Shown piece by piece: positions 20,430 through 32,236 of a stretch of 64,000 nt of DNA. The notes under the pieces are model-generated. The model was not told where the DNA came from. It was given only the letters and a program-made list of their open reading frames with translations, and made no database searches. A program made the translations under genes and the position numbers. How positions within the stretch are numbered: the first letter of the stretch is position 1; every line of letters starts with the position of its first letter. The DNA is from Channallabes apus (taxonomy: Eukaryota; Chordata; Actinopteri; Siluriformes; Clariidae). The stretch covers positions 24,749,151-24,813,150 of the forward strand of contig CM060118.1 of the NCBI GenBank assembly GCA_030522415.1, given 5' to 3'.

Positions 20430-21908
20430 AATATTAGCAGAGGTGGAAAGAGTAATAAAATTTTGTACTCAAGTACAAGTACTGTTACTTCAGTGAAATT
20501 TTACTTAAGTACAAGTAAAGTTACCATTATAAAAATCTACTCAACTAAAAGTAAAAAGTAGCTCATTAAAAAATTTACTCAGAGTAAAAGTTACCGAGTT
20601 ACTTTTTTATTTTTTTAACAGCAGGGGTGGGATGAGGCATTCTAGCGTAGTTCAAAAAAGATGAGCAGATATAAAATCTCAAACTAGTTGTTTTTTAACT
20701 GAAGGAACACCTTTGCATAATAAAGCTGTTGTCTTTCTTGTGCTTGAAAATCAAAGTGGTCACTTAAATATGGTGTTACGTCCCAGTCTAGGGTCATACA
20801 GCAAAAGAATGGTTCAGGGTATTTTAAACTGTATGGAAATGGTGGTATATGGCAGAAAGAACTAGATCCAATCATTAACTGATGAAAAAGTGAGGTTTGT
20901 ATACACACACACACACACACACACACACCAGGAGGAGGATCAGATTCAGGATGGACCCAGGCCAAAATAATAAATAAAATGGTATTTATATTTAGTAGCT
21001 AGATTACCTGCAAAAAAAAAAACACAAACAAAAATACAGGTACCTTCCCGGACTCCCTAAACCAATATAAACTATATAAAATATAAACCTAAGCTAAACT
21101 ATATAAAATACCTGGCTCAAAAAAGTCTGACAGTCTAATATTTCACTGGATTGTTTTAGCTATGATTAAGCTGTGGGACTGCTTTGATAACCTTATATAT
21201 ATTATGTATATATAATTTTATCAACCCCCCCATCATTCCGTACAATAAGGTAGTCAGCTATCTTCATCTTATTGCCACATAACATCCTGAGCAAATAAAT
21301 TCCCAAATAAACTCCCTCTTCCAAAAATAAATGGCAGCCACGCCCCTGCTACTAGTTGAGTGCACAGACATACAGTGAAATTATCTATAAATATATACAA
21401 AGACCAACCAAACCAAAGGGACAAAGCAATAATCAAAGTCAATTGGAGGCAAAAAGTCAAACCAGAATACACAACCAAATATCAAACGCCAAAATCACAA
21501 CCTCTTTCATCTTTCGCGCGTCTCTCTCCAGTCGCGCTAGTCGATGACGTCACTCAGGGCGGAAGCGACCGTGTGGAAAGTCAGGAAGATGCCGATGTCA
21601 GAAAACCTGGAGTGGAGTCTGGAGCGGCGCGCGACCAGGACATGATACACACACGCGAGCGCAACGGGGCATTTATACAAAGCATAATATTTTTATTATT
21701 TTATAATTTTCATTCATTTATTTTTTACTCAGTAGCGAATATGATTTAAAATGTAGCGAATTACAATACTTCAAACAAAACATACTTAAGTAAAAGTAAA
21801 ATTACAGATTTTTAAAACTACTTTAAAAAGTAGAAATACACAAAAAAGCTACTCAATTACAGTAACGCGAGTAAATGTAATTCGTTACTTTCCACCTCTG
21901 AATATTAG
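20430..21908 (+). mobile_element. Non-autonomous hAT element, copy 1
   Basis: The element (20,438-21,900) runs from CAGAGGTGGAAAG to CTTTCCACCTCTG and is flanked by the perfect 8-bp duplication aatattag (20,430-20,437 and 21,901-21,908). Terminal regions repeat aagtacaagtaa-type words. Inside lie a (CA)n tract (20,901-20,928) and a GC-rich core (21,510-21,660) with the palindrome TGACGTCA at 21,545-21,552 followed by GGGCGGAAGCG. No transposase is encoded. It lies in the intron-like sequence after the exon at 20,248, and R1 has the intact empty site (one aatattag). Confidence 0.93.
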
Positions 21909-22275
21909 TAAATATTTTCCTCACTACAGCTAGCTTTTGTCAGCTTGTGTGACACATTGGCTTTCAATGCCATTTATATAGTTTAGGTAAATCATGATAA
22001 CATGCTGCCTCATGTAGCACAAACATGATATTTCCCGGTGGCTAAGCTAATGCCTTATGGAGTTTACAGATGTTTATATTCACCTTGTTTTGGATAGCTT
22101 TAGATTATGGTTGCTAATATGTATTTGGCTCCATTTTGGTTAGCTTATAACACTGCTATCGGTAATGTTATTTAGCACAAACAAGCTAGTTCCAGGTGGC
22201 TAAAATACTGCCTTATGTAGGACATGTCCTGTGACTGCGTACAACCAGCACATGGGGAGTTGATCACTCTGATCA
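21909..22275. other. Interior of copy L with a deletion relative to R1
   Basis: This corresponds to R1 sequence in reverse, but about 560 bp present in R1 (about 44,906-45,463), including the upstream part of the PGBD-like exon, is missing at about 22,218. The last bases encode CVQPAHGE-type sequence shared with R1. Confidence 0.6.
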
Positions 22276-22616
22276 AATTCAAATCAAATTCAAATTTTAT
22301 TGGTCACATACACAATCATACACAGTATAATATGCAGTGAAATGCTTTATACGACCGCCAGTGACCTTAAAAAAAGAAAATAAAAGCTTGTACGTAAAAT
22401 AAATAATCAATAAAAAGGAAATACTAAAGAAATAATTTTAACTAGTAAAATTAACTGTGCATAAGGGCATAATAAAATATTGCAAAAATATAGGATTAAA
22501 GTGACAGTGGTTGTGCAAATATGCATGGAAGTGACATGTGCAATTGTCCAGATGGATGAGTATTTAGTGCAAGTGTGTATGAATATGTCCATGATTGTCC
22601 AGTCAGTGTTGTGAGC

Positions 22617-24412
22617 TTAAAAGATGTTATTAGTCCTGTGTGGAGGTGTGATTGTGTGATTGAGAGACCTTATCGCCTGCGGGAAGAAGCTCCTCCTCAT
22701 TCTCTCTGTGTTGGCCTTTAGGGAGCGGAATCTCTTCCCAGACCGCAACAAAGAGAACAGTCCATTACTGGGGTGATTGAGGTCCTTCATGATCTTCCTG
22801 GCCTTAGTCCAGCACCGCTTGCTGTAGATGGAGTGTAGGTCAGGGAGCTCAGTGCGGATGATGCGCTCGGCTGATTGCACCACCCTCTGTAGAGCTCGTC
22901 TGTCCTGCATGGTGCTGTTCCCGAACCAGGTCGTGATGTTTCCCGTCAGGATGCTCTCTATGGTGCAGGAGTAGAAGTTCCTGAGCACCTTGGAGGGCAG
23001 TCTAAAGTCTCTCAAGCGTCTGAGGTGGTAGAGATGCTGCCGGGCTTTTTTCACCACGGTGCTGATGTGACAGGACCATGATAGGTCCTGCGTGATGTGA
23101 ACACCGAGGTATCTGAAGCTGTCCACTCTCTCCACTGGGCTCCTGTTGATGACGGGGGTCTGGTAGTTCCTCTCCTGCTTTGTACTAAAGTCCACTATCA
23201 GCTCCTTTGTCTTACTGTCGTTCAGGAGGAGATTGTTCCTCTGGCACCAGTTCTCCAGATTTCCAATCTCCTCTAGGTAGTCCGACTCATCATTGTTGGT
23301 GATCAGTCCGACCACGACGGTGTCGTCAGCAAACTTGATGATGGAGGTGGAGTTGGTAGTGGCAACGCAGTCGTGGGTGTACAAAGAGTACAGCAGGGGG
23401 CTCAGAACACAACCCTGGGGGGCTCCAGTGCTGAGAGTGAGTGTGGCTGAGACATGTCCGCCCATCCTTACTGCCTGTGGTCTGCCAGTCAGAAAATTGG
23501 AGATCCACTGACATATAGATGAGCTCAGTCCCAGGTGCTCCAGCTTGGTGGTGAGTGTGGAGGGAATTATTGTGTTAAAAGCAGAGCTGTAGTCGATGAA
23601 GAGCATTTTAACATAATTCCCTTTCCTAGTGTCCAGGTGAGTGAGTGATGTGTGGAGGAGATGAGAGATTGCATCGTCTGTGGAGCGGTTCTGACGGTAT
23701 GCAAACTGTAGTGGGTCCAGTGTGTCGGGTAGTGAAGAAATGATGAAGTCTCTGATAAGGCGTTCAAAGCACTTCATCACTACTGAGGTGAGGGCTACAG
23801 GGCGATAGTCATTGAGAGAAGCAGGATGTGGTTTCTTTGGAACAGGAACAATAATGGACTCTTTGAAGCATGTGGGGATCACCGACTGAGATAAAGAGAT
23901 GTTGAATATCTCAGTGAACACAGGTGCTAGCTGGTCTGCGCAGGCTCTGAGAATACGACCTGAGATGCCGTCTGGTCCTGCTGCTTTCCTGATGTTCACT
24001 CTCTTGAAGGCTCTCCTCACGTCGTGCTCGGAGATGATGAGCGCGTTCCCGGTGCTGGCTGTGTCTTCCTGTCTGCAGCCGTTAGCGCCGCTAGCATTAG
24101 CGCCGTTAGCATTAGCATTGCTAGCGTCTTTAGCTGCAGCCTCGAAGCGAGCGTAAAATGTGTTCAGCTCGTCTGCCAGAGTCGCGTCCGCGTTCGTCAT
24201 ACCGGATGCTGGTGCGTTATAGTCCGTTATTGTTCTTAGTCCCTGCCACAGGCTCCTAGAGTCACTCTGTTGAAGCTGTGACTCTAGTTTTCTCCCGTAG
24301 CGCTGCTTCGCCTCTTTCACCGCCTTCCGGACGTTACATGACCCAGCCTTGTACGGTTCCATGTCCCCCGACGCAAGTCCCGTGTTGTAGGCAGCTGTGC
24401 GAGATCTGAGCG
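22617..24412 (-). pseudogene. LINE reverse transcriptase domain (3' part of the LINE protein)
   Basis: An open frame of 581 residues from ATG 24,362 (MEPYKAGSCNVRKAVKEAKQ) contains the LINE RT blocks RKAAGPDGISGRIL, YRPVALTSVVMKCFER, LFIDYSSAFNTI, STGAPQGCVLSPLL and the catalytic FADDTVVVG, then a C-terminal domain ending RSLNHTITPPHRTN. The length and motifs match Jockey-superclade LINE polymerases that copy their RNA at nicked DNA. The upstream frame (from about 24,412) is +/-1 relative to the endonuclease frame. It is otherwise intact. Confidence 0.9.
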
Positions 24413-25460
24413 TCGCGGATGGTTTTATCCACCCACGGCTTCTGGTTGGGAATCGTTCTGATAGTCTTTTTCTCTACCGTATCGTCCACTAGCTTTTCAA
24501 TAAGTCCCACAACCGCTTCCGTAAACACGCTGACGTCATCATCGGAGCTGTTTCTGAACATGTCCCAGTCTGCGTCATCGAGTGCGTCCTGTAACGCGGC
24601 CACCGATTGGTCCGTCCAGCGCGCGACCTCCCTCAGGACCGGAACTTCCTGCTTCAGCCTTTGTTTATATTTTGGCATGAGGAAGATGGCGGCGTGGTCG
24701 GATTTACCAAACGCTGGACGGGATTGTGCCTTGTAACCGTCTTTGACCGTGGTATAACAATGGTCCAGTGTCCTTTCGCCCCTGGTGGGGCAGGTGATGT
24801 GCTGATAAAAGTTCGGCGCTGCGCGTTTGAGGTTGGCACTATTAAAATCCCCCGCCACAATGAGCGCAGCGTCCAGGTGTTGTGTCTGGTGCTGTGTGAG
24901 CGCCTCATGCAGCTCGCATAAGGCCTTGTCTGTGTCTGCTTGTGGAGGAATGTAAACGGCACTGATTATGACCGATGTGAACTCCCGTGGAAGATAAAAT
25001 GGACGACACATGATGGACAGTAGTTCCAGGTTTGGTGTGCAGGAGCGTGTAAGAGGAACAACGCTCGCGCTGTTGCACCAGCTGTTGTTCACCATTAAGC
25101 ACACGCCGCCTCCTCTTGACTTCCCCGAGTCCCGCGTCCTGTCCATGCGGTGAACCGAGAAGAACTCGGCCGGCTGTATGGCGTGGTCTGGCACTGCTGG
25201 GTTCAGCCATGTCTCTGTGAAGCAGAGGAGATTGCAGTCCCGAATGTCTCTCTGGAACTTTATCCTGGCCCTGAGGTCATCGAGCTTGTTCTCCAGTGAC
25301 TGGACGTTGGCGAGCAGGATGCTAGGCAGAGGTGTGCGGTGTGCACGGGTTCTCAGCCGGTTCCTCACCCCAGCTCTTCTCCCTCGAGGTCTCCGCTTCG
25401 CGTCGCATCCATTGTTCTCCCTCAGGATCTCACTCGGCCAGCTCGGATCCGGAGTTAAAA
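24413..25460 (-). pseudogene. LINE endonuclease domain (5' part of the LINE protein)
   Basis: The frame read from about 25,460 (an ATG at 25,368 gives MRNRLRTRAHRTPLPSILLA) carries APE-type endonuclease motifs: NVQSLENK, CFTETWLNP, RGGGVCLMV, AGDFNSANL and the C-terminal GKSDHAAIFL with its catalytic Asp-His. The enzyme nicks target DNA to prime reverse transcription. After QKPWVDKTIRDA a single-base frame change near 24,412 joins it to the RT frame, so the element as read here cannot make one continuous protein. Otherwise no stop is seen, so the copy is young. Confidence 0.88.
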
Positions 25461-25667
25461 ACGTCGAATTGTGAGTACATTGTATACCAATAGAAACAAG
25501 AGTGTCTCTATCATACCTAATGTACTCAATGGTGGTGATTTTGCCGATTTTAAAACACTGAAAACTAGCTTAAAGAACAAAAACAAAGAAAAGGTGGTCG
25601 GCGCAGTCGTGGCGGCAGCCGACCTCACCGGCGCCATCTTGGTCAAGACTATTGACCAAGACTATCA

Positions 25668-25786
25668 GCTATTACAATACTATACTACACAGCACAAAAC
25701 AATGAAGTCGTACAGAAATATTTCTCTACACTGCTTGGACATTGCTCCCACCAATGCTTACCCTGCATGTATGTTTTGCACAGGTT
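25668..25786 (+). pseudogene. PGBD/piggyBac-like transposase exon remnant (copy L)
   Basis: The plus strand gives YYTTQHKTMKSYRNISLHCL and DIAPTNAYPACMFC, matching the block just after the third catalytic Asp in PGBD4-like proteins (QYYTTQHKTMKWYR type). It ends at TGCACAG|G. It is the 3' half of an exon split by the LINE and complete in R1 (44,745-45,103, minus). Confidence 0.6.
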
Positions 25787-27762
25787 TTTTTTTAATCTTG
25801 CACTGTTTTACTCTGAATGTCCGTCTTTTTTCAGTTTTTATTTTGTACTGTTCCTGTTGCAGGTTTACCCTGCATGTATCTTTATCATTAATCTGCATTT
25901 ATACATAAAATCCTATTAACTATTGGGAAGCTAAACATAAGAATCAGTATGAAACATGAAAAGTTTCTAAAAGTTGCCAATAAATTAATATTGTGATGTG
26001 AAATAATTTTTCAGATTGAAGTTATAAAGGGCTCTGGGGTGTTTTTGCCAGGCAGAAGCGTGGAGAGCAGCCCGCCTTGCCACCTCTGCTACTGCCATGG
26101 TACGGAATCTGCTGCTGGGCACCTTCGACTTGGAGACTTGACCAAATTAAAAAGGTAGCCATTATTGGTGAGTAAATGCATAATGCGTTGAGAAGGAAAA
26201 ACAAAACATTTAAGACTTTATAAGTTCACCACTTTAACCATAGCCTACTTGTATCAATGTTTATTAGCCATCAATGGAGACTGCATAAGGTAGGGCACCC
26301 ATTATTGTTACTGTATCTGCTTGGGACCTATAATACTAATTCATCACTTGCTCACTTCTTAATCCTACCTTTCCTCTTCTAAAGCCACATTATATTGCGC
26401 TGTAAGGTGTGTAGTCCTCTATTTTGTAGAACATATAGTGTTGCAAATAACCTCGTGGCACTAATTGTTGTTGTCTGAAGTTTTAATAAATAATCATAAT
26501 GCTGTCAAAAATAATGTCAAATAGGTTTTCTTCATCAATTAACTTCTATTGACTAAATAAAATTTTAAATGTAAATTTTTAAAGTTTAATGGAATGGCTG
26601 TGTGAAAGATGCTGAAGCTGACGTGCCACTGGCATTTTATATAAATGTTGTTCGGAAGCCTGTGTAATGATGTAGTTTCGACATCTATCAACTGAACAGC
26701 GTTTTTTCGACTTGTTTTCATGTTATTGTTGTTCAGCAATGGCATGGACGTGATGTTTTGGCAAAAGAAGGGTGGGATGGTGGTTGATGGTGACTCAAAG
26801 CGGTGACTGAGTAGATTGGACGTCACAGCAGCTCGTGAGAAGGCAGAGCTACTTTATGCAGGCTGTGTGCATTCTACTGTGGATTGACTGTTTTGAAACT
26901 TATATGGTAGTTACATAGCCCCTAGACCTCAGTTACCATGAAGAAAGCCATGAAATTTCAGTTTTGACCATATGGGATCTTAAACAAGGACGTCATCTTT
27001 TTTAATTATTGTTTGTTCGGGGAGGAATTATAGACCACGATGTCAGCATGATCTTGGGTTGTTTCCTTATCACTTCTTGTGTGCGTTTGGCTGTAGCTTG
27101 CACACCAGACAGAGTTGTTGGCGATTCATCCTATTGTAAAGTCATGCAGTGTGTAATCTCCTGTCGCTATTTCATTGTGCAGTGTGAACACAGCAGCAAC
27201 TAAATGCTACCACAGATAGTACAGTGTGAAAACAATGGTGATCCGATGACATCATGCAGTGTGAGTTTGAGGAGAAGGTAAAAAGCAATACAAAACAAAT
27301 AATGTACAGTTTATGTTGTCATTACTTTGCTCTCAAACTAAATGCAATGTAGTAATAGGCGTTATTTAATAATAAGATTAACAGTGCAGCATGCATCTAA
27401 CTCTGGGTAAAAAGCTTATAATAAAATCACCAAAATAAGTCTTCATGTTAAGAATAAATATGCAAACAGTACGGTATCTGAGCGTACGGATTGGAAATTT
27501 GTGCATACAGTTTGTTAATCCGTGGCCATGATTTGTTAAACTGAGGGAACAGTTTAAGTATTTGTGAGTGCGGGGGACAAATTGCAAAACCGTCGCCACG
27601 GATTGATTTTTTTTATTTATTTATTTTTTTGGTCCTACAGGGTTTTTTTTTTTTTTTTTTTTTTGCACATAAAAGACTACATTGATACATTAAGTATATT
27701 TGTTTTCATAGCATTGAATATGTACATTGTAGGACAACATTTGCAGATTGTGAAATAACACA
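25787..27762 (+). other. Interior of copy L, with an exon-like open stretch at 26,013-26,153
   Basis: Sequence matches R1 42,239-44,740 in reverse. At 26,013 an acceptor-like TTTTTCAG precedes an uninterrupted frame of 47 codons (IEVIKGSGVFLPGRS, then PPCHLCYCHG) ending near AAAAAG|GTAGCC. R1 has a 1-bp and a 6-bp difference there. The product is not recognised. The rest is non-coding. Confidence 0.35.
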
Positions 27763-29079
27763 TACAGGTCCTTCTAAAAAAATTAGCATATTGTGATTAA
27801 GTTAATTATTTTCTGTAATGTACTGATAAACATTAGACTTTCATATATTTTAGATTCATTACACACAACTGAAGTAGTTCAAGCCTTTTATTGTTTTAAT
27901 ATTGATGATTGTGGCATACAGCTCATGAAAACCCAAAATCTCAAAAGATTAGCATATCATGAAAAGGTTCTCTAAACGAGCTATTAACCTAATCATCTGA
28001 ATCAACTAATTAACTCTAAACACCTGCAAAAGATTCCTGAGGCTTTTAAAAACTCCCAGCCTGGTTCATTACTCAAACCGCAATCATGGGTAAGACTGCC
28101 GACCTGACTGCTGTCCAGAAGGCCATCATTGACACCCTCAAGCAAGAGGGTAAGACACAGACATTTCTGAACGAATAGGCTGTTCCCAGAGTGCTGTATC
28201 AAGGCACCTCAGTGGGAAGTCTGTGGGAAGGAAAAAGTGTGGCAGAAAACGCTGCACAACGAGAAGAGGTGACCGGGCCCTGAGGAAGATTGTGGAGAAG
28301 GACCGATTCCAGACCTTGGGGGACCTGCGGAAGCAGTGGACTGAGTCTGGAGTAGAAACATCCAGAGCCACCGTGTACAGGAAATGGGCTACAGGTTGCA
28401 AATTTTGCATGTCATTCGGAAATCAAGGTGCCAGAGTCTGGAGGAAGACTGGGGAGAGGGAAATGCCAAAATGCCTGAAGTCCAGTGTCAAGTACCCACA
28501 GTCAGTGATGGTCTGGGGTGCCATGTCAGCTGCTGGTGTTGGTCCACTGTGTTTTATCAAGGGCAGGGTCAATGCAGCTAGCTATCAGGAGATTTTGGAG
28601 CACTTCATGCTTCCATCTGCTGAAAAGCTTTATGGAGATGAAGATTTCATTTTTCAGCACGACCTGGCACCTGCTCACAGTGCCAAAACCACTGGTAAAT
28701 GGTTTACTGACCATGGTATTACTGTGCTCAAGTGGCCTGCCAACTCTCCTGACCTGAACCCCATAGAGAATCTGTGGGATATTGTGAAGAGAAAGTTGAG
28801 CGACGCAAGACACAAGAATCTGCAAAAAGATTCCCGACCAAGTATTCAGTGCATAACTGAACATAATTATTTGAAGGTTGACTTTTTTTGTATTAAAAAC
28901 AATTTTTTGAGATAGGGATTTTGGGTTTTCATGAGCTGTATGCCACAATCATCAATATTAAAACAATAAAAGGCTTGAACTACTTCAGTTGTGAAATATA
29001 TGAAAGTCTAATGTTTCAGTACATTACAGAAAATAATGAACTTTATCACAATATGCTAATTTTTTGAGAAGGACCTGTA
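27763..29079 (+). mobile_element. Tc1-like transposon (second family) nested in copy L
   Basis: The element (27,765-29,077) has ends CAGGTCCTTCT...AGAAGGACCTG and TA on both sides. The terminal repeats carry aaaattagcatattgtga and ttcattattttctgtaatg, a family very common in fish. It sits at exactly the same position as the Tc1 in R1 (40,901-42,236), so it was carried along when the large element multiplied. Confidence 0.93.
28086..28860 (+). pseudogene. Tc1-like transposase lacking the first catalytic Asp
   Basis: From ATG 28,086 (MGKTADLTAVQKAIIDTLKQ) the helix-turn-helix region and GRPR-like GRKKCGRKRCTTRRG follow, then FQTLGDLRKQWTESGVETSR. At RATVYRKWATG|CKFCMSFGNQ about 85 residues are missing, including the SDES motif with the first catalytic Asp. 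The later Asp (FQHDLAPAHSA) and Glu (LNPIENLWD) remain. A 4-bp loss after KEGKTQ-equivalent sequence (near 28,153) also shifts the frame. The same internal deletion is in R1. Inactive. Confidence 0.92.
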
Positions 29080-29939
29080 TATAAAAAAAATCTAAAGTGT
29101 ATCTATGGAAGATTGTAGGACATTTCAAAACATATGTTGCATATCTGTACATTTGTAAAAGTCACATTTCCAAAAATTTTGGACCCACCTTCTGTCATTC
29201 ATAAACAACTACCACTCCAAGTTTGTAGAGCATTGTATAGTTCTAACCTTTTGTTTGTTTTTCATTCTTTAGATGCACTACTACAACAACAGCTGAAAGC
29301 TGAAGAAAAGGAGGCCACAGAGTTTCTTAGCTTCAACAGTTCAGAAATGGCTTCGTTATGCCCCAGAACGGCTGGGGGGGAAATTGCTTGTGGTGGAAAA
29401 CCATAAGTTCAGACTCATGTCTTATCTGTTTTGCTGAGTAAATACATTTCAACTTACGAATAATGTTTCAGTCATCTGTTGTGTTTCTGACTTGGTTGTT
29501 TCTATTTGCATTTGACTGAATTTTGCTGAGGCAGGCTGCCATTTTTATATTATGGTTTTCCAGTCTCTGCTCTTGGCAGTTAGATTTTGTTTTATGAATT
29601 CAGAATTAACAATCTCTTCTAATAGTTCTCTTCTAAAAAGTCATTTTGTCATCCAGTTTATAATAATTTGTATGTAAGTTGTAGTGTGTTTTATTATATA
29701 GTTGTTTTATTGTAATTGTGATGTTACTTCCTGTTTAAATGGGTATGGAGCATAAATAAATAAATATGTTTACATGTAAACTGAAGGATGTTGAGTTACT
29801 GACTTTTTGTTTAAAAAAAAAAAAAAAAAAAAAAAGCTTTTCAGCCCTACATGGTCTCTGATTTAAAGAAATAAATCAAAACAGACATGATTTACTGTCA
29901 TAGAATCTTGCTGTACATAAAGCAAGACTAAACTATAAT
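29080..29939 (+). other. Interior of copy L, exon-like stretch at 29,272-29,405
   Basis: After an acceptor-like TTCTTTAG (29,265-29,272) an open stretch reads ALLQQQLKAEEKEATEFLSF; in the neighbouring frame QKWLRYAPERLGG is readable. The R1 copy (40,575-40,715, minus) supports the second frame downstream. It may be the last exon of the element's protein, but the family is not recognised. A poly-A run follows (29,813-29,835). Confidence 0.35.
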
Positions 29940-30167
29940 TGCTTCAATGTTGATTCAATGTAAAATAAGTGATTGAAATTACCTTGAACAAACATTGATT
30001 TTATGCCCATCTTGATCTATTTTTCATCATTGAAATAACATTATTTCAAGGTGCAAACCTGATAAAATCAACATTTAACATTGAAATTTCAACATTGATT
30101 CAATAACAAGTTGGTTGATGCTTTAATGTTGATTCAACGATGATTCAATGTTGTTCTGCTATCTGGG
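29940..30167 (-). repeat. Right sub-terminal TTGATTCAA-type palindrome array of copy L
   Basis: At least six TTGATTCAA/CATTGAA-type words occur in 230 bp before GCTATCTGGG. The matching array in R1 is 39,849-40,075. Confidence 0.65.
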
Positions 30168-30169
30168 TA

Positions 30170-31679
30170 CTGTATATGAAGCTGCTGTTCCTAGTGTAAT
30201 CACTTCAGTCATGATGTCACTATTGTTCAATATTTATCAACATTAGACATAAATAGAATGCTGGTGTTATGGTGCTATAATCACCAAAATAGAAACAAAG
30301 AAAGCCAGCCCACTGAGCAAACAAAGTTTCAAGTGGTTGATTTCTTGGACTTCATGTATTAGTTGGTTTACATATTTGTATTTAAACAGACATTTTATAT
30401 GTTCCTACACAAGACAGTCCTGCTAGAAAGAAGTCTAAAAATGTTATGTTGTTGAGCAACTACTCAATTCTAGAACAGTTTCAAGTCGGTTAATTTCATG
30501 AACTTGCTTTGGCTTTAACTAATGATGCATCGACATCTAGCTGGCCAAAACACACAGGCAATTGTCCAATAATTCACACTCTTCTATAATTTCTGCACAG
30601 GATTGCTTAAACAGGGCAAATATATCAATATGTTTTCTAGTACATTAAGTCACACACACCACAGGTAAATGTATCAAATACTATAAGAGCCTATGTTAGC
30701 ATCATACAAAATGCATGTTGGTTAAATGCATTAATTATTAGCAGGCCAAACTGCTCTTCATTTAACTGGTTTCTGATATTAATGTATCCCAATACATACA
30801 CAGACAGATGGAAAGATGTACTTTAGTCATTTCTAAGTGAAAGGATAATAAAATTACCTATAATTCTTTCAATTTTAATAACCATCCAGTGAAAACCTCT
30901 GTGTTTATTAGAACATGTTGTATGTAAATGAGTCAGTTAAATACTGCTGCCCTTTATTCCTTCTACTTTACAATTTATTATTTATGGATTTATTCCCCCT
31001 TATCCCAAAATGATAATGTACAGACAAGTTTGATTCCTGCTCTTCAGCTATGCCTTGTAATTTTATTCATCAATTACTGGAGGTGAGAAACAAAAGTATG
31101 TGTATTTTAGCGTATTGTGGCATAATGCAAATTGTCTGCTATTTTCACTTCTCACATGTTTTGAGTCTATAACAATTACAAGAGCATCGAACTGAGAGAA
31201 CTCAGCAGCCCTAGGGTCAGTTTGAACTTGAACTTTATTTTCCAACTCCACCCTCTTGTACAAAACACAGGATAAAGCAGGTCACAAAGGCTAAACAAAA
31301 CAATGTTTATCATTCTGGAGTAGTTCCACTCAAATGTTCACAAACATGCAGCTGACTCTCAGACAGACAGAGCAAACTTATATAAAGTTGTAGATATGTA
31401 CCATATCAGTCCCCCCACCCTCCCTCTTGGTGTTCCCTTAAACCCCTCCCCTAATTATATCGAGCCACACCTCCACTTGTCACTAGAAAATGATGTAATA
31501 GGCACTGTGCTTTAGACACATAATTTATATGCAATTACATAAGAGAACAGAAATTATTCCTATGGCACTAAACTTTCTATTTGGAGAAAACAATAAAAAC
31601 ATCCCATAGGAAATCATTTTCTCATCATCTATACCTCTTAATCCTGCATAAAGTGTTGCAGGGGCCTGGAGATTGAAAA
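30170..31679. other. Intergenic, no gene seen
   Basis: AT-rich DNA between the large transposon and a CA-rich repeat. No supported reading frame. Confidence 0.6.
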
Positions 31680-31731
31680 CTAGGGCACAAGGCGGTATAA
31701 ACCTGGGCTGGGGTGCCAATCCATTGCAGGG

Positions 31732-31814
<83 letters not shown>

Positions 31815-32194
31815 ATTCACAGAGGTGGAAAGAGTAATAAAATTTTGTACTCAAGTACAAGTACTGTTACTTCAGTGAAATTTTACTTAAGTACAAGTAA
31901 AGTTACCATTATAAAAATCTACTCAAGTAAAAGTAAAAAGTAGCTCATTAAAAAATTTACTCAGAGTAAAAGTTACCAAGTTACTTTTTTATTTTTATTT
32001 TTTTTACAGCGGGGGTGGGATGAGGCATTCTAGCGTAGTTCAAAAAAGATGAGCAGATATAAATCTCAAACTAGTTGTTTTTAACTGAAGGAACACCTTT
32101 GCATAATAAAGCTGTTGTCTTTGATGTGCTTGAAAATCAAAGTGGTCACTTAAATATGGTGTTACGTCCCAGTCTAGGGACGTAATGAGGTTTG

Positions 32195-32236
<42 letters not shown>

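Larger units (their letters stand above)
22272..25667 (-). mobile_element. Near full-length LINE (Rex1/CR1-like), minus strand
   Basis: The insert (22,276-25,663) is flanked by a short duplication atca (22,272-22,275; 25,664-25,667). R1 keeps the uninterrupted target (tgatcagctattac). The 3' end on the minus strand has ttcactgcatattatactgt and ends in ATTTGAATTTGA-type repeats, the tail style of fish Rex1/CR1-like LINEs. It encodes an endonuclease and a reverse transcriptase in one interrupted frame. Confidence 0.88.
18579..30169 (+). mobile_element. Large TIR DNA transposon, copy L
   Basis: The ends CCCAGATAGC (18,581) and GCTATCTGGG (to 30,167) are inverted repeats flanked by TA on both sides (18,579-18,580; 30,168-30,169), consistent with a 2-bp TA duplication. 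Sub-terminal regions are full of TTGATTCAA-type palindromes. The body matches copy R1 (39,839-47,648) in inverted orientation along its whole length, but the outer flanks differ, so these are two independent insertions of one element and not one segmental duplication. Copy L carries a SINE, a hAT MITE, a LINE and a Tc1-like element. It holds plus-strand remnants of a piggyBac-type transposase, but the short TA duplication does not fit piggyBac, so the superfamily is unresolved. Confidence 0.8.

Noticed and set aside
28002..28410. Minus-strand open frames across the Tc1 gene
   Set aside because: They are antisense shadows of the transposase and recur on the opposite strand in R1.
31713..31943. 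Long Thr-His and Cys-Val open frames over the (CA)n tract
   Set aside because: They are direct translations of a dinucleotide repeat and carry no protein signal; the same holds at 56,862 and 20,684.
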